A DNA stretch of 64,000 nucleotides from Cyclobacteriaceae bacterium (lineage in GTDB: Bacteria > Bacteroidota > Bacteroidia > Cytophagales > Cyclobacteriaceae). Location: contig CP129487.1 of the NCBI GenBank assembly GCA_030584025.1, forward strand, positions 2,790,001-2,854,000. The letters run 5' to 3'. The notes beneath the pieces were generated by a model. The model searched no databases. It had not been told where the DNA came from and saw nothing but the letters and a program-made list of their open reading frames with translations. Of the stretch, positions 1 to 9,416 are shown piece after piece. Each line of letters starts with the position of its first letter. The first letter of the stretch is position 1. The position numbers and the translations under genes are program-made.

Positions 1-2
1 AA

Positions 3-71
3 GCCTCATATGTAAGTGGTCAAACACTTGCTATTGATGGCGGTGAATCAAACATTTACGGTAACGCTTAA
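3..71 (+). CDS. SDR family oxidoreductase, C-terminal end (partial)
   Basis: Only the last 22 codons are inside the window; the frame is open to the left edge and stops with TAA. The peptide YVSGQTLAIDGG is the typical C-terminal motif of short-chain dehydrogenases/reductases (Rossmann fold, NAD(P)-dependent). It ends 11 bp before the luciferase-like gene on the same strand, so the two may be cotranscribed. The substrate cannot be told from this fragment. Confidence 0.7.
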   Translation, partial: ASYVSGQTLAIDGGESNIYGNA

Positions 72-82
72 AAAAATTAGTT

Positions 83-1144
83 ATGGAACTCGGCATTTAT
101 ACGTTTGCAGATGTACAGCCCGACAGGTTGGCTGGAAAAGCAATACATACACATCAACGCATCAGGGATTTGTTGGAGGAAGTGCAGCTTGCTGACCAGT
201 TGGGTCTTGATGTGTTTGGTGTGGGAGAACATCATCGGGCTGATTATGCTGTATCTTCGCCAGCCGTTGTTCTAGGTGCCGCAGCTTCCATGACTAAACA
301 TATTAAACTGAGCAGTGCTGTTACCGTACTAAGCTCTGATGATCCTGTTCGGGTATACCAGCAATTTGCAACACTTGATCAACTATCCGGTGGTCGTGCC
401 GAAATCATGGCTGGCCGTGGCTCATTCATTGAATCATTTCCATTGTTTGGATATGACCTTAAGGACTACGACAGATTGTTTAAAGAGAAGCTTGACTTAC
501 TTTTAAAAATCAACGGGAGCGAAAGAGTTTCATGGAGTGGTGGATTACGACCAGCCCTTGACAACCAGGGCGTTTATCCGAGACCCTATCAGGAGCATCT
601 TCCGATTTGGTTAGCGGTTGGTGGAACACCTGAGTCTGCTGTACGCGCAGCCACACTTAAGTTACCAATGGCACTTGCCATTATTGGCGGTATACCCGAA
701 CGCTTTGTTCCGTTTGTTGACTTGTACAAGCAAACAGCAAGTCAGTTTGGGAATGATTCGCCTAAGCTTGGCATTAATACACATGTGTATATTGCCGAAA
801 CATCGCAGCAAGCGGGTGATGAATACTTCTCAACGTATGCTGCCATGATGAACAAGATTGGCAAAGAAAGAGGATGGCCTCCGCTAAGTCGCGAGCAGTT
901 TGATGCTAACCGGTCGGCCAAAGGATATTTGATGGTTGGAAGTGTTCAGCAGGTGATTGACAAAATTCTCTACGAACATGAGTTATTCAATCATACGCGC
1001 TTTCTCGCTCAAATGAGTGTAGGCACAACCGACCATAAGAAAATTATGAAGTCGATGGAACTATTTGGAACGCAGGTTGCACCTGCTGTACGAAAAGCGT
1101 TAGGAACCAAGCATGAAATAAAAACTTCCGAGTCGGTGCTTTGA
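83..1144 (+). CDS. LLM class flavin-dependent oxidoreductase (luciferase-like monooxygenase)
   Basis: This 353-residue protein has the bacterial luciferase-like TIM-barrel pattern: an N-terminal GVGEHH motif near residues 46-51, followed by SSPAVVLGAAA and the SGGRAEIMAGRGS stretch. Members use reduced flavin (FMN or F420) to oxidise diverse small molecules; the substrate here is unknown. Length is normal for the family. It lies 15 bp upstream of the YgiD-type dioxygenase on the same strand, suggesting a small oxidoreductase operon. The last ~15 residues are polar and look like a free tail. Confidence 0.85.
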   Translation: MELGIYTFADVQPDRLAGKAIHTHQRIRDLLEEVQLADQLGLDVFGVGEHHRADYAVSSPAVVLGAAASMTKHIKLSSAVTVLSSDDPVRVYQQFATLDQLSGGRAEIMAGRGSFIESFPLFGYDLKDYDRLFKEKLDLLLKINGSERVSWSGGLRPALDNQGVYPRPYQEHLPIWLAVGGTPESAVRAATLKLPMALAIIGGIPERFVPFVDLYKQTASQFGNDSPKLGINTHVYIAETSQQAGDEYFSTYAAMMNKIGKERGWPPLSREQFDANRSAKGYLMVGSVQQVIDKILYEHELFNHTRFLAQMSVGTTDHKKIMKSMELFGTQVAPAVRKALGTKHEIKTSESVL

Positions 1145-1159
1145 TCAGATAAAGGTATT

Positions 1160-2047
1160 ATGAATAGGAAAACATTTTTAAAATCACTGGCACTGTTGCC
1201 ATTAGCCGGATCAACTATGCGATTACAAGATTTGAATAAAATGACACAACCCTTTAGCAGTACCGAAAAAATGCCGGTGCTGTTTTTGGGACATGGCAGT
1301 CCGATGAATGCCATTGAAGAAAATGAATTCGTTGCCGGGTTCAGAAACATAGCCAGGGAAATACCCAAGCCACAAGCCATCCTGTGTGTTTCGGCTCATT
1401 GGGAAACGCGGGGAACATTTGTTACGGCCATGGAAAATCCCATTACCATTCATGACTTTGGCGGTTTCCCAAAAGCGTTATTTGAGGTACAATATCCGGC
1501 ACCTGGAAGTCCGGAACTGGCAAAGCAAACGAAAAGCATCATTCAAAAAACAGAAGTACACCTGGATGATAAGTGGGGGTTGGATCATGGTGCATGGAGT
1601 GTAATCAAACACCTGTATCCGAACGCAGATATTCCGGTTATTCAATTAAGTCTGGATTACTATCAAACACCTCAATACCACTATGAGCTTGCCAAAGAAC
1701 TGGCTTCGTTACGTGAAAAGGGTGTATTGATTATTGGTAGTGGCAACATGGTTCACAACCTCAGCAAAGTTTCGTGGCAACACCTGGATAAGGTGTATGC
1801 CTATGATTGGGCTTTGGAAGCAAACGATAAAATGAAGCAATTCATTTTGAATGATGACCACAAAGCGCTCATTAACTATACCTCGCATGGTAAAGCGTAC
1901 AACTTAGCCGTTCCATCGCCCGAGCATTACCTGCCGTTACTGTACACCCTGGCTCTAAAAGATAAAGGGGATACCGTGAGCTTGTTTAATGACAAACCCG
2001 TGGCGGGCGCATTGACCATGACTTCGGTAAAGATTGATACGCAATAA
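1160..2047 (+). CDS. ygiD: 4,5-DOPA dioxygenase extradiol-like protein (YgiD/DODA family)
   Basis: The 295-residue protein belongs to the class III extradiol ring-cleavage dioxygenases of the LigB/YgiD type. Visible motifs are FLGHGSPMNA (His45), CVSAHWET (His80) and WGLDHGAWSV, which supply likely metal-binding and catalytic histidines. The N-terminus (MNRKTFLKSLALLPLAGS) is a hydrophobic leader of about 20 residues, absent from E. coli YgiD, so this form may be exported or membrane-attached; it is not a clear twin-arginine signal. It follows the luciferase-like gene by 15 bp. A dioxygenase acting on catechol-like compounds is a family-based inference. Confidence 0.85.
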   Translation: MNRKTFLKSLALLPLAGSTMRLQDLNKMTQPFSSTEKMPVLFLGHGSPMNAIEENEFVAGFRNIAREIPKPQAILCVSAHWETRGTFVTAMENPITIHDFGGFPKALFEVQYPAPGSPELAKQTKSIIQKTEVHLDDKWGLDHGAWSVIKHLYPNADIPVIQLSLDYYQTPQYHYELAKELASLREKGVLIIGSGNMVHNLSKVSWQHLDKVYAYDWALEANDKMKQFILNDDHKALINYTSHGKAYNLAVPSPEHYLPLLYTLALKDKGDTVSLFNDKPVAGALTMTSVKIDTQ

Positions 2048-2124
2048 AAGGAAAGCACAGACTGCACACAAGTAAATTGCTGCCATCAAGTAGTGGCGTA
2101 TGTATAACTCTAAAAGAAAGAACC

Positions 2125-2430
2125 ATGAAAAAACATTATATAAGTCTATCAGAAGCTACAAACGATTTGAAGGCCAGAGGTTATAGCTATGATTTCAATC
2201 TCAAGCCAACGTGTATTGAATGTCCGGCTGTACACCTGCAAATCAGTCCGGAAAAATTTACGGTAGATGAATTCTATCGGTTCGAAGGCATGTCGAGTAC
2301 GGATGACAACAGCATTGTTTTTGCCATTACTTCTGATCAGGGAATTAAAGGCGTGTTGGTTGACGCATACGGTGTGTATGCCAGCAGCTTAAATGAGGCC
2401 ATGATTAAGAAATTAGCGATCAGGAGGTAA
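2125..2430 (+). CDS. Small conserved Bacteroidota protein
   Basis: A 101-residue protein starting at the ATG at 2125. An in-frame ATG at 2077 would add 16 residues but they look non-coding, and an AAAGAAAG stretch precedes the chosen start. It contains a Cys pair in TCIECPAVHLQI and a conserved-looking FEGMSSTDDNSIVFAI block. Proteins like this are common in Bacteroidota and sometimes annotated as 'phosphoribosylpyrophosphate synthetase', but nothing in the sequence resembles a PRPP-binding fold. I treat the function as unknown. It sits between ygiD and osmC on the same strand. Confidence 0.65.
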   Translation: MKKHYISLSEATNDLKARGYSYDFNLKPTCIECPAVHLQISPEKFTVDEFYRFEGMSSTDDNSIVFAITSDQGIKGVLVDAYGVYASSLNEAMIKKLAIRR

Positions 2431-2466
2431 AGACAAAGACATAACCGTAAACTTAAATCAATCAAC

Positions 2467-2859
2467 ATGACTAAAATATCATCACGCATCAAAACCGATA
2501 ATTATAGAATCGAAATCAAATCACCTACCGGTAATGTAGTTATTGCCGATGAGCCTGTGGAAAAAGGCGGAAAGGATACCGGGTTTTCTCCCAAAGAATT
2601 ATTGGCTGCCGCATTAGCTGCCTGTACCAGTGCTACAGTGCGCATGTATGCCGACCGAAAGCAGTGGCCTTTGAATGAGGTAACGATTGACGTTGATCTG
2701 GTGCAAGACGAAAAAGGCAGTAAAACGGTGATCAACAGAAAAATTCATTTCGCTGGTAATCTGGATGAAGAACAAAAGAAAAGACTTCTGGCAGTTGCCA
2801 ATGCTTGTCCGGTTCATAAAATCCTTAGCAGTCCCGTAGAAATAAACACCACGATGTAA
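2467..2859 (+). CDS. OsmC family peroxiredoxin-like protein
   Basis: A 130-residue OsmC/Ohr-fold protein. Both cysteines expected for thiol-dependent hydroperoxide reduction are present: Cys53 in AACTSATVRMYA and Cys114 in NACPVHKIL. The family detoxifies organic hydroperoxides in the cytoplasm. It follows the small conserved gene by 36 bp and ends just before a strong stem-loop. The neighbouring flavin monooxygenase and ring-cleaving dioxygenase fit an oxidative or aromatic-compound theme, which is only an inference. Confidence 0.87.
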   Translation: MTKISSRIKTDNYRIEIKSPTGNVVIADEPVEKGGKDTGFSPKELLAAALAACTSATVRMYADRKQWPLNEVTIDVDLVQDEKGSKTVINRKIHFAGNLDEEQKKRLLAVANACPVHKILSSPVEINTTM

Positions 2860-2895
2860 TTCGATAGCCTCGGCCGTAAGGTCGGGACTATCGAA
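2860..2895 (+). terminator. Stem-loop after osmC, possible terminator
   Basis: Arms ttcgatag and ctatcgaa enclose a second stem (cctcggcc/ggtcggga, with G-U pairs) and a GTAA loop, giving a stem of about 15 bp right after the osmC stop. No T-run follows on the + strand, so intrinsic termination is uncertain; it may instead be a dispersed hairpin. Confidence 0.45.
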
Positions 2896-3100
2896 ATGAC
2901 GTCCCCCTACAGGGCTCGAGCAGTTGAATTTAAAAGTGATAATCACATACTATTTTCCTGATGGGCTCACAGCTCCGTAGGAGCGGCATCTTGTTGGATT
3001 AGTATTCTAATTAATAACGTGTCGACTGCGCCTTTTCAATGAAATGCGCCATTCATGGCGACACGCAGGCACACCCGGTGATCAACAAAAATCCATAACC
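2896..3100. other. Intergenic spacer with GC-rich palindromic fragments
   Basis: This gap between convergent osmC and addB contains short inverted segments such as cagctccgtaggagcggc and gccattcatggcg, but no open reading frame I would support. Such patches resemble the repeat-rich spacers common in Bacteroidota. I see no RNA gene in it. Confidence 0.4.
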
Positions 3101-5911
3101 TCACCTATAACATATCCGCTTGTACGGGCAATACGTACAGTTATCAATTTCTTCTGTTTGATCAAATACGGTATCCGGATTAAAGAGTTCTTCCAGCAGT
3201 TCGCGTAGCCTTGCTTCAAACTCGGGCAAAACACCTTGCACATCCCGTAGATTTTCTCTATTCATTTTTAATCCAAACTCGGCCTCATCATCAAACAGGT
3301 TTGTGCTGTTGAGCAGACCGGGGATTACCCGCATGCCCGATGTATTTTTTGTTTTTGTATAAAGCCAGGCATACATCAGGGTTTGAAAGGCAGCTTTGTT
3401 TCGCTTTCCTTCACGCGCATACAAGGAGGCAATGGAATCAAAATCAAGCTTGTCGCGGCCGGTTTTGTAATCTACAATACGCAGTACATCTTCCTTCCGG
3501 TCAACACGATCAATCTTACCGCCTAACAGCACACGGCCTGCAGGTGCGCTGATGGAAAACGTATATTCCATATTCTGCTCCACACCCTCCACCGTAAAAG
3601 GTGCATGCTTTTTATCGTGTTCCAGTATCTTGTCAATGAAACGTTTCACCACTTCACTCACCAAAATCAGCTGCCCTTCGTACTCCACCGACTCGTTGGG
3701 GTTGAGGTTGTATGTGTTTATCACTTCCTGATCGAGCAAGGACTGAATGAATTTCTCCTGTTTTTCCAGGTCCTGAGCTTCAATACGAGTTGATCCCTTC
3801 TGCGCTACCAGTTTCTGGTAAAACGCCTCCATCACATTATGCACAAAATTACCCAACACCCGTGCATCCATGTCCTCTTCAATTTCATCGGCCTCTTTTA
3901 TTTTCGCTACATGCCGGAAATAAAACCTGAGCCTGCATTCGATGTAGGTATTCAACGCGGATGGCGATAAGCCGCTGAACTTTCGATACTCGTTCTGCTC
4001 ACTCAACTTTTCCAAAGCCTCCAATACGGCTTTGTCTTTTTTAATCACAATGGGTTTTACCTCGTTTACATCCAAGGCATTGTGCAAGGCGTGGTGTTGA
4101 AACTTCTTGCCGCTCTCAAACATCAGTTGCTGCAGGTAGCGGCTCATTTCGCCCTGACCGAGAATATCCGTTTCAGTATTATAAAAAAGACTTACATTTT
4201 CTGCCCGTTGAATGACACGATAGAAAAGATACGCATACATGGCATCCTGGTGCTGCAGCGTAGGCAAGGTATATGCCCTGCGGATATTATATGGAATATA
4301 TGAACCCTTGCTTCCACCCGATGGCAATGATCCCTCATTTAAGGAGAGGATATATACGTTTTTAAAATCGAGGTTACGGGTTTCGAGCATACCCATAAGT
4401 TGCAACCCCTGAAGCGGCTCACCACTGAAGGGTATGCGCACCGTGCGCACATATTGCCTGAAAAACCGAAGAAAGGAACGCAGGTCGGAGTATTGATTGC
4501 CCAATACCTCTTCCATTCGATTCAGGCATTTGAGCATTTGAAAAATATATTCTTTATCGAATGCGTAAAGGCTGTCTAAACTACCCAATAAAGTCAGGCA
4601 CGTTTTCAAATAGTGTGTTATGCTGCTTACATCGGCCACAACGAACATCACACGATGTAACTCCGATTCGGAGGCCAGAAAATTTTTCGGCACCGATACC
4701 CAGTTGTGCTTCAGCATCTCTTTGCGTTTACTTTGCGCAACTTTTGAATCTGCCGAAACGGTAAATGGGTGATTCAACAGCGACAATACCGGACGGTGAT
4801 GAAAATATTCATCTTTTCGGCTGATCTGCAATTCGATCAGCAACTCCACAAAATTAAAAATGGGCGTAGCGCTTAGGGAGAAACCCATGGTAACGTTCAA
4901 TTTCTCCACGCTATCGGAAACACTGTGCAAAGCAGGCAACAACAACTTTTCATCCGGCAACACAACCAAGGTTTCTTCTGGCAACGCACCAGCTTCCAGG
5001 TTTTTGCGCAATTCCTGCCCCATCAGTTTGGCTTGCCCCACCGGTTGAGCCGCGCCATACAGTTTGATATTCTTTTCCCTTCGGAAGTTAGCTGGTACTT
5101 GAGCCTCAAAGGTTTTACCCAATACCTTGTGCTTCTGGTATTCCCGAAAAAATTCTCCCGCTTCCTGTACGACATTGTTTAAGTAGTATTCATCTACATC
5201 CCAATATACCGAAGCTCCGCCTTCAACCGCATGCGCTATTATGACCTCCTCTGCTTTTGTCAGGGCATTAAAACCGATAAATATTTCGTGCCCCGTTCGC
5301 AGGATTTGACCCTGTAAAATTTTCTCTGCCACCTCACGGTGTACCATGCCTTCAAAGGCAAGTTCTTCCTTTACCAACAGTGTGCGATAAGTGGTGTATA
5401 CATCATAGAGATGTTTCCATACATCCAGGAATTTCTTTCTGTTTTCGGTTTGGTATTCATCAAAATTCCCCCAGAAATCCAGCAGGAATTTTTTCTGCTC
5501 ATCGGTCAGGTAATCGAAGCTGGCATCGAGCTCTTTCTGATGACTGAGGTCACGAAAAAGCATTTCAGCATTCACCAGGTATTTGTCAATCTCCTCAAAA
5601 TCGCGCAGCAACATTTCACCCCAGTAGTAAAAGCGATCGAATGACTCGTTTGATTTTACAGTCTCGGTGTAGGCTTTATATAACCGATGCACCAACTCCA
5701 GCTTATCCGGAACCTGCAACGTTGAATAGCTTTTAATGTACTCTTCAATGGTGAGCATAGTTGGTGCGAATGCAGGCTTTTTCAGCAGCGTTCCCAAATG
5801 TTTCCTGAAAAACAATATTGCCCTGCGGTTTGGAAACACCAAGGTCACCTCTTCCAGCCTGGAATGGCTAGCGAATATTTTTTGCGCGGTTTCCAAAAGA
5901 AAGGGCGTCAT
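3101..5911 (-). CDS. AddB-like PD-(D/E)XK nuclease with Fe-S cluster motif
   Basis: A 936-residue protein of the AddB/exonuclease V group, which processes double-strand breaks together with AddA. The C-terminal nuclease core has GGKIDRVDR followed by IVDYKTG (Asp814, Lys816). Four cysteines typical of the AddB iron-sulfur staple are present: Cys659 (YIECRLRFYF) and Cys925, Cys928, Cys934 (CTYCPYKRIC). The N-terminal helicase-like half lacks a Walker A GKT/S motif (FPNRRAILFF is in its place), so it is probably not an active ATPase. It follows the AddA-like gene by 144 bp on the same strand. Confidence 0.85.
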   Translation of the reverse strand: MTPFLLETAQKIFASHSRLEEVTLVFPNRRAILFFRKHLGTLLKKPAFAPTMLTIEEYIKSYSTLQVPDKLELVHRLYKAYTETVKSNESFDRFYYWGEMLLRDFEEIDKYLVNAEMLFRDLSHQKELDASFDYLTDEQKKFLLDFWGNFDEYQTENRKKFLDVWKHLYDVYTTYRTLLVKEELAFEGMVHREVAEKILQGQILRTGHEIFIGFNALTKAEEVIIAHAVEGGASVYWDVDEYYLNNVVQEAGEFFREYQKHKVLGKTFEAQVPANFRREKNIKLYGAAQPVGQAKLMGQELRKNLEAGALPEETLVVLPDEKLLLPALHSVSDSVEKLNVTMGFSLSATPIFNFVELLIELQISRKDEYFHHRPVLSLLNHPFTVSADSKVAQSKRKEMLKHNWVSVPKNFLASESELHRVMFVVADVSSITHYLKTCLTLLGSLDSLYAFDKEYIFQMLKCLNRMEEVLGNQYSDLRSFLRFFRQYVRTVRIPFSGEPLQGLQLMGMLETRNLDFKNVYILSLNEGSLPSGGSKGSYIPYNIRRAYTLPTLQHQDAMYAYLFYRVIQRAENVSLFYNTETDILGQGEMSRYLQQLMFESGKKFQHHALHNALDVNEVKPIVIKKDKAVLEALEKLSEQNEYRKFSGLSPSALNTYIECRLRFYFRHVAKIKEADEIEEDMDARVLGNFVHNVMEAFYQKLVAQKGSTRIEAQDLEKQEKFIQSLLDQEVINTYNLNPNESVEYEGQLILVSEVVKRFIDKILEHDKKHAPFTVEGVEQNMEYTFSISAPAGRVLLGGKIDRVDRKEDVLRIVDYKTGRDKLDFDSIASLYAREGKRNKAAFQTLMYAWLYTKTKNTSGMRVIPGLLNSTNLFDDEAEFGLKMNRENLRDVQGVLPEFEARLRELLEELFNPDTVFDQTEEIDNCTYCPYKRICYR

Positions 5912-5977
5912 ATTAATTTTCTATCAGATTGAATTCTTAAAAATTTATCAATAGCGTGTTATAGAAATGAGCTACGT

Positions 5978-6050
5978 GAACCACATAGAAACATAGGACA
6001 CATAGTTTTGAAGTAAAATTTCTTTGTGGCTCTATGTACCTATGTGGTTC
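5978..6050. repeat. Inverted repeat between addA-like and addB-like genes
   Basis: The outer arms gaaccacatag (5978-5988) and ctatgtggttc (6040-6050) are exact inverted repeats, and the interior has further acatag/ctatgt pairs. The 144-bp gap therefore folds into a long imperfect hairpin. It may trim or attenuate the bicistronic transcript. The CACATAG-rich style recalls low-complexity dispersed hairpins of Bacteroidota. Confidence 0.5.
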
Positions 6051-6055
6051 AAACA

Positions 6056-9000
6056 TCACAACCCAAGTTCCAACTGACTATCATCTTTCTTCTTTACCGT
6101 CTTCACTTTCCCAGCTCTCACCTCCACAACTTCACCCGTGCGCACATACAACACATACCCTTCTACTTCGGTAAAATTCATGTTTCTCAGAATATCCATA
6201 TACGCCAACACCTGATGATGATCTGCTTTTGAAGGAGTACCCGTTTTAAAATCAATAACAATAGCTTTGTTATCCTTTATCAACAGCCTGTCAAAGCGAC
6301 TCTCCTCACCACCCGGTAAAATCACGGGTACCTCTGTGCGTATATCCCAACCTGCTGCAAACCATGATGAAATCAATGGATCACCTAATAGCTGCTCAAG
6401 TTCTGCTTTCACTTGTGCATGTTCCGCTGTAGTCAATAACCCTTCGTGTATCGCACGCTGAAGGGCAGCATCAATATCCTGACTGGTGTGGATGTACGAC
6501 AATACACTGTGCACATGAATACCGTATTTTACTTTTTCATCTACATCGGCATTAAAGTAGGTTTTACCCGCTTGTCGGATAACGAGCTTATCACGCCAAC
6601 GCGAAACAGGATACTGTTTGAGTGGTATGGGCTTTATTTCCTCATCAACTGTTTCAGGTGTTGATGAAACTTCCAGGGTTCCTGTTTGCCACCGTTGACC
6701 GGCCTTATCCCAGTATTTCGCCATTGTTTCATTTTCACCAATACAGTATTGTAGTAAACCACTTACATCCGATACTTTCTTAACTTCCTTTTTAAACGGA
6801 GCAAAAATCTTCAACCCAATTTCAGCGCGGGTAAGCGCCACATACAGGATGTTGACATTGTCCAGAAATATTTGTGTACGCTCCTGACGATAGTAAGCAT
6901 CAAAAACCGTGTCGGTAAGCGTTTTGCTGTATTTCACTGATAGGTAACCTGCATCTTTAAACATGGGTGTATCCGCCTGTACCCATAAGTTAGGCTGTTT
7001 AAAGCCCTGGTGATCCAACGCCCACGAGCAAAACGGAATGATTACATACTTGAATTGAAGGCCTTTTGATTTGTGGATGGTGAGAATTTCTGCTGCATCG
7101 ATGGAGCCTGAAGTTTTAACCGATGTTTTCTCAGAATCCTTGTTGTCCTCCCACCACTCCAGAAAAGCCTGTAGGTCGTTTCGTTCGCGTGCATAGAAAT
7201 TCAGCACCAAATCCTGAAAGGCCTGTATGTACGCAAGTTCCTTTTCTTGTTCTGTAAGCTTGAAAATGCGGATCAACATTTCCGTCATTTCAAACAAAGG
7301 CAGCTTTCTCAATGAAAGCTTTTGCTGGGTAAAATCCTGCGGAAGGAAACTTTCAAATACCGTTTCGTTGGCTACAGAAAAAACATCCGATAACGCCATG
7401 CCCGATTGGTGGATGCGGGCAAATTCGTACGCCAGTTCTGCCCGTGCCACCACATCCAGGTGGTTGTGCAGGTAGCGCATGGCCGCGAGGATAAGGTTGA
7501 CGGAAGCCGCACCATCAATACGCAACGATTCATTGGAGATGACATCGTACTTACAGGTTGATTTTGCTTCTGCTGAATTTTTGTAGTTCAGCAAATGTGC
7601 CACCAACTCCTGCCCTTCGCCATTGGTTCGCACCAAAATGGCAATGTCTTTCAACTTCACGCCTGCCTCTTGCCAGTCTTCCAGTGTTTTTACCAGCTGT
7701 TCTTTCGCTACTTCTTTCCACTTCTGCTCTTTCTCATCTTCAATAAACTGAATATCCACAAAGCCAGCATGCGCCTTCCTGGTTTTTTGATCTACATCCG
7801 CGTAAGCGCTTGCCGCCAATTGGGTTCCTGTTTCCTGCGAAACAAATTGGGCAGCCGTTTTAAAAAGTTGATTGTTAAATGAAATAATATTGGCAGCACT
7901 GCGGTAATTATCCGAAAGGTTTACATGGGCAACCCGATCATTACCGATCTGTTGCTCCAATTTTTCCTGCAGCAACGTGAGATCGCCTCCGCGCCAGCGA
8001 TAGATGGCCTGCTTCACGTCACCTACAATCACGTTCCGGTTATTGCTGCTTAAACTCTCATTAATGAGCGGTACAAAATTTCGCCATTGTAAGTTGGAGG
8101 TATCTTGAAATTCATCAATAAGGTAATTCTTAAAGAATGAGCCGGTTTTCTCATAAATAAAAGGCGCATCACTGTCGCCAATCAGTTCCTGCAAAAACTG
8201 TGGCGCATCCGCCAGCAGCATCATGTTATTCTCTGATTTGTATTCCTGCAACTTTTTCGAAATATCTGCCATCAGGCCAAAAGCATAGAAATTCTCCAAC
8301 ACTACTTCAGCTGATAGCGCGCGTGAATAATGTTTCTCCCTATAGTCCAGAATTTCCAGCATCAAGGGCAGCAGATGCGTTGATGCCAGTTTAAACACTT
8401 CATTTTTCCGATTAGTTTTTAACGCTGGCCAGTTATTCGCATCTGCCAAATCGCGTGTAACCTGAACACCGGGTTCTTTAAATTCCTTAACTTTTGATAA
8501 GTCGGTCAGGTTTTTAAAAAACTTATACCCTGCACCACCTTGATATTTAAAGTCAGATGAATCCAACCCCTCCGCTTCAATAAGTTGAAAACCCTTTTTG
8601 GCTAAAGTCTGAACATGATTAACGAATGACCCGGTTGTTTTTCCCAACTCGGCAAGCAAGTCTTTCAAAAATTTACGGTCACTCGTTTTTTTATTGAAAT
8701 CCCGTTCGATGAGTTTGAAATCTTCCTTCAGAATCTCATTGGAAAAATCGATCAAGCCTCTGCGCACATCCCACGGTTTGTCGTTTTCCAGGTTTTTGAT
8801 TGACAGATCAACTAACCAACGCTTCAGGTCTTTATCCTCACCAATTTCATCAATCAGGTTATTCACCACTTCCTCCAACACCGCCTCATTGTCCACCTCA
8901 AGTCGGTAATCACCCGACAATCCAGCTTCGCGAGTAAACGAGCGGATCACTTTCTGAAAAAAAGCATCAATGGTACTGATGGAGAACTGGGAGTACTGAT

Positions 9001-9298
9001 GCAGAATGAGCGAACGCAATTCGTTGCAGTTCTCCTTAAACTCCACATCACTCTGTCTTAATTCTTGCTTTAGTTCCTGCGCAAGCGAATTTTCACGCCC
9101 CTCCACAAAATCGTTCAGGTAACGCACTATGCGCTCCTTCATTTCCTGGGTGGCTTTGTTGGTAAAGGTTACCGCCAGAACATGCCTGAAATAACCCGAC
9201 TTGTGCTTTAAGGCCAGTTTCAGGTATTCCTTCGCCAGGGTTCGGGTTTTACCGCTCCCCGCTGAGCTTCTGTAGATAACTAAGGGTTTTTCCGCCAC
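6056..9298 (-). CDS. AddA-like UvrD-type helicase-nuclease
   Basis: A 1080-residue SF1A helicase. Walker A is at residues 13-18 (AGSGKT), motif II is IDEFQDTS, and later motifs include VGDVKQAIYRWRGGD and TIHKSKGLQF. A C-terminal PD-(D/E)XK nuclease has FDRLLI followed by VIDFKTG (Asp1016, Lys1018) and QVLAYMDIL. Length and order match AddA, which resects DNA ends for RecA loading. The AddB-like partner is directly downstream. Confidence 0.9.
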   Translation of the reverse strand: MAEKPLVIYRSSAGSGKTRTLAKEYLKLALKHKSGYFRHVLAVTFTNKATQEMKERIVRYLNDFVEGRENSLAQELKQELRQSDVEFKENCNELRSLILHQYSQFSISTIDAFFQKVIRSFTREAGLSGDYRLEVDNEAVLEEVVNNLIDEIGEDKDLKRWLVDLSIKNLENDKPWDVRRGLIDFSNEILKEDFKLIERDFNKKTSDRKFLKDLLAELGKTTGSFVNHVQTLAKKGFQLIEAEGLDSSDFKYQGGAGYKFFKNLTDLSKVKEFKEPGVQVTRDLADANNWPALKTNRKNEVFKLASTHLLPLMLEILDYREKHYSRALSAEVVLENFYAFGLMADISKKLQEYKSENNMMLLADAPQFLQELIGDSDAPFIYEKTGSFFKNYLIDEFQDTSNLQWRNFVPLINESLSSNNRNVIVGDVKQAIYRWRGGDLTLLQEKLEQQIGNDRVAHVNLSDNYRSAANIISFNNQLFKTAAQFVSQETGTQLAASAYADVDQKTRKAHAGFVDIQFIEDEKEQKWKEVAKEQLVKTLEDWQEAGVKLKDIAILVRTNGEGQELVAHLLNYKNSAEAKSTCKYDVISNESLRIDGAASVNLILAAMRYLHNHLDVVARAELAYEFARIHQSGMALSDVFSVANETVFESFLPQDFTQQKLSLRKLPLFEMTEMLIRIFKLTEQEKELAYIQAFQDLVLNFYARERNDLQAFLEWWEDNKDSEKTSVKTSGSIDAAEILTIHKSKGLQFKYVIIPFCSWALDHQGFKQPNLWVQADTPMFKDAGYLSVKYSKTLTDTVFDAYYRQERTQIFLDNVNILYVALTRAEIGLKIFAPFKKEVKKVSDVSGLLQYCIGENETMAKYWDKAGQRWQTGTLEVSSTPETVDEEIKPIPLKQYPVSRWRDKLVIRQAGKTYFNADVDEKVKYGIHVHSVLSYIHTSQDIDAALQRAIHEGLLTTAEHAQVKAELEQLLGDPLISSWFAAGWDIRTEVPVILPGGEESRFDRLLIKDNKAIVIDFKTGTPSKADHHQVLAYMDILRNMNFTEVEGYVLYVRTGEVVEVRAGKVKTVKKKDDSQLELGL

Positions 9299-9416
9299 GG
9301 TTTTGAATTACGTGAATGATGGCAAAAAAGAAAAATAGATTGACAATTTCTGTCTGTTATTCCTTTTTTTATCTTGTAAGGAAGTAGGTTGCGAAGAATT
9401 TGCACTGAAAAGACCC

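Noticed and set aside
9299..9416. Promoter TTGACA-N-TATCTTGT upstream of the patatin gene.
   Set aside because: The spacing between TTG and the -7-like box is 27 bp, outside the usual ~19 bp, so I did not call it.
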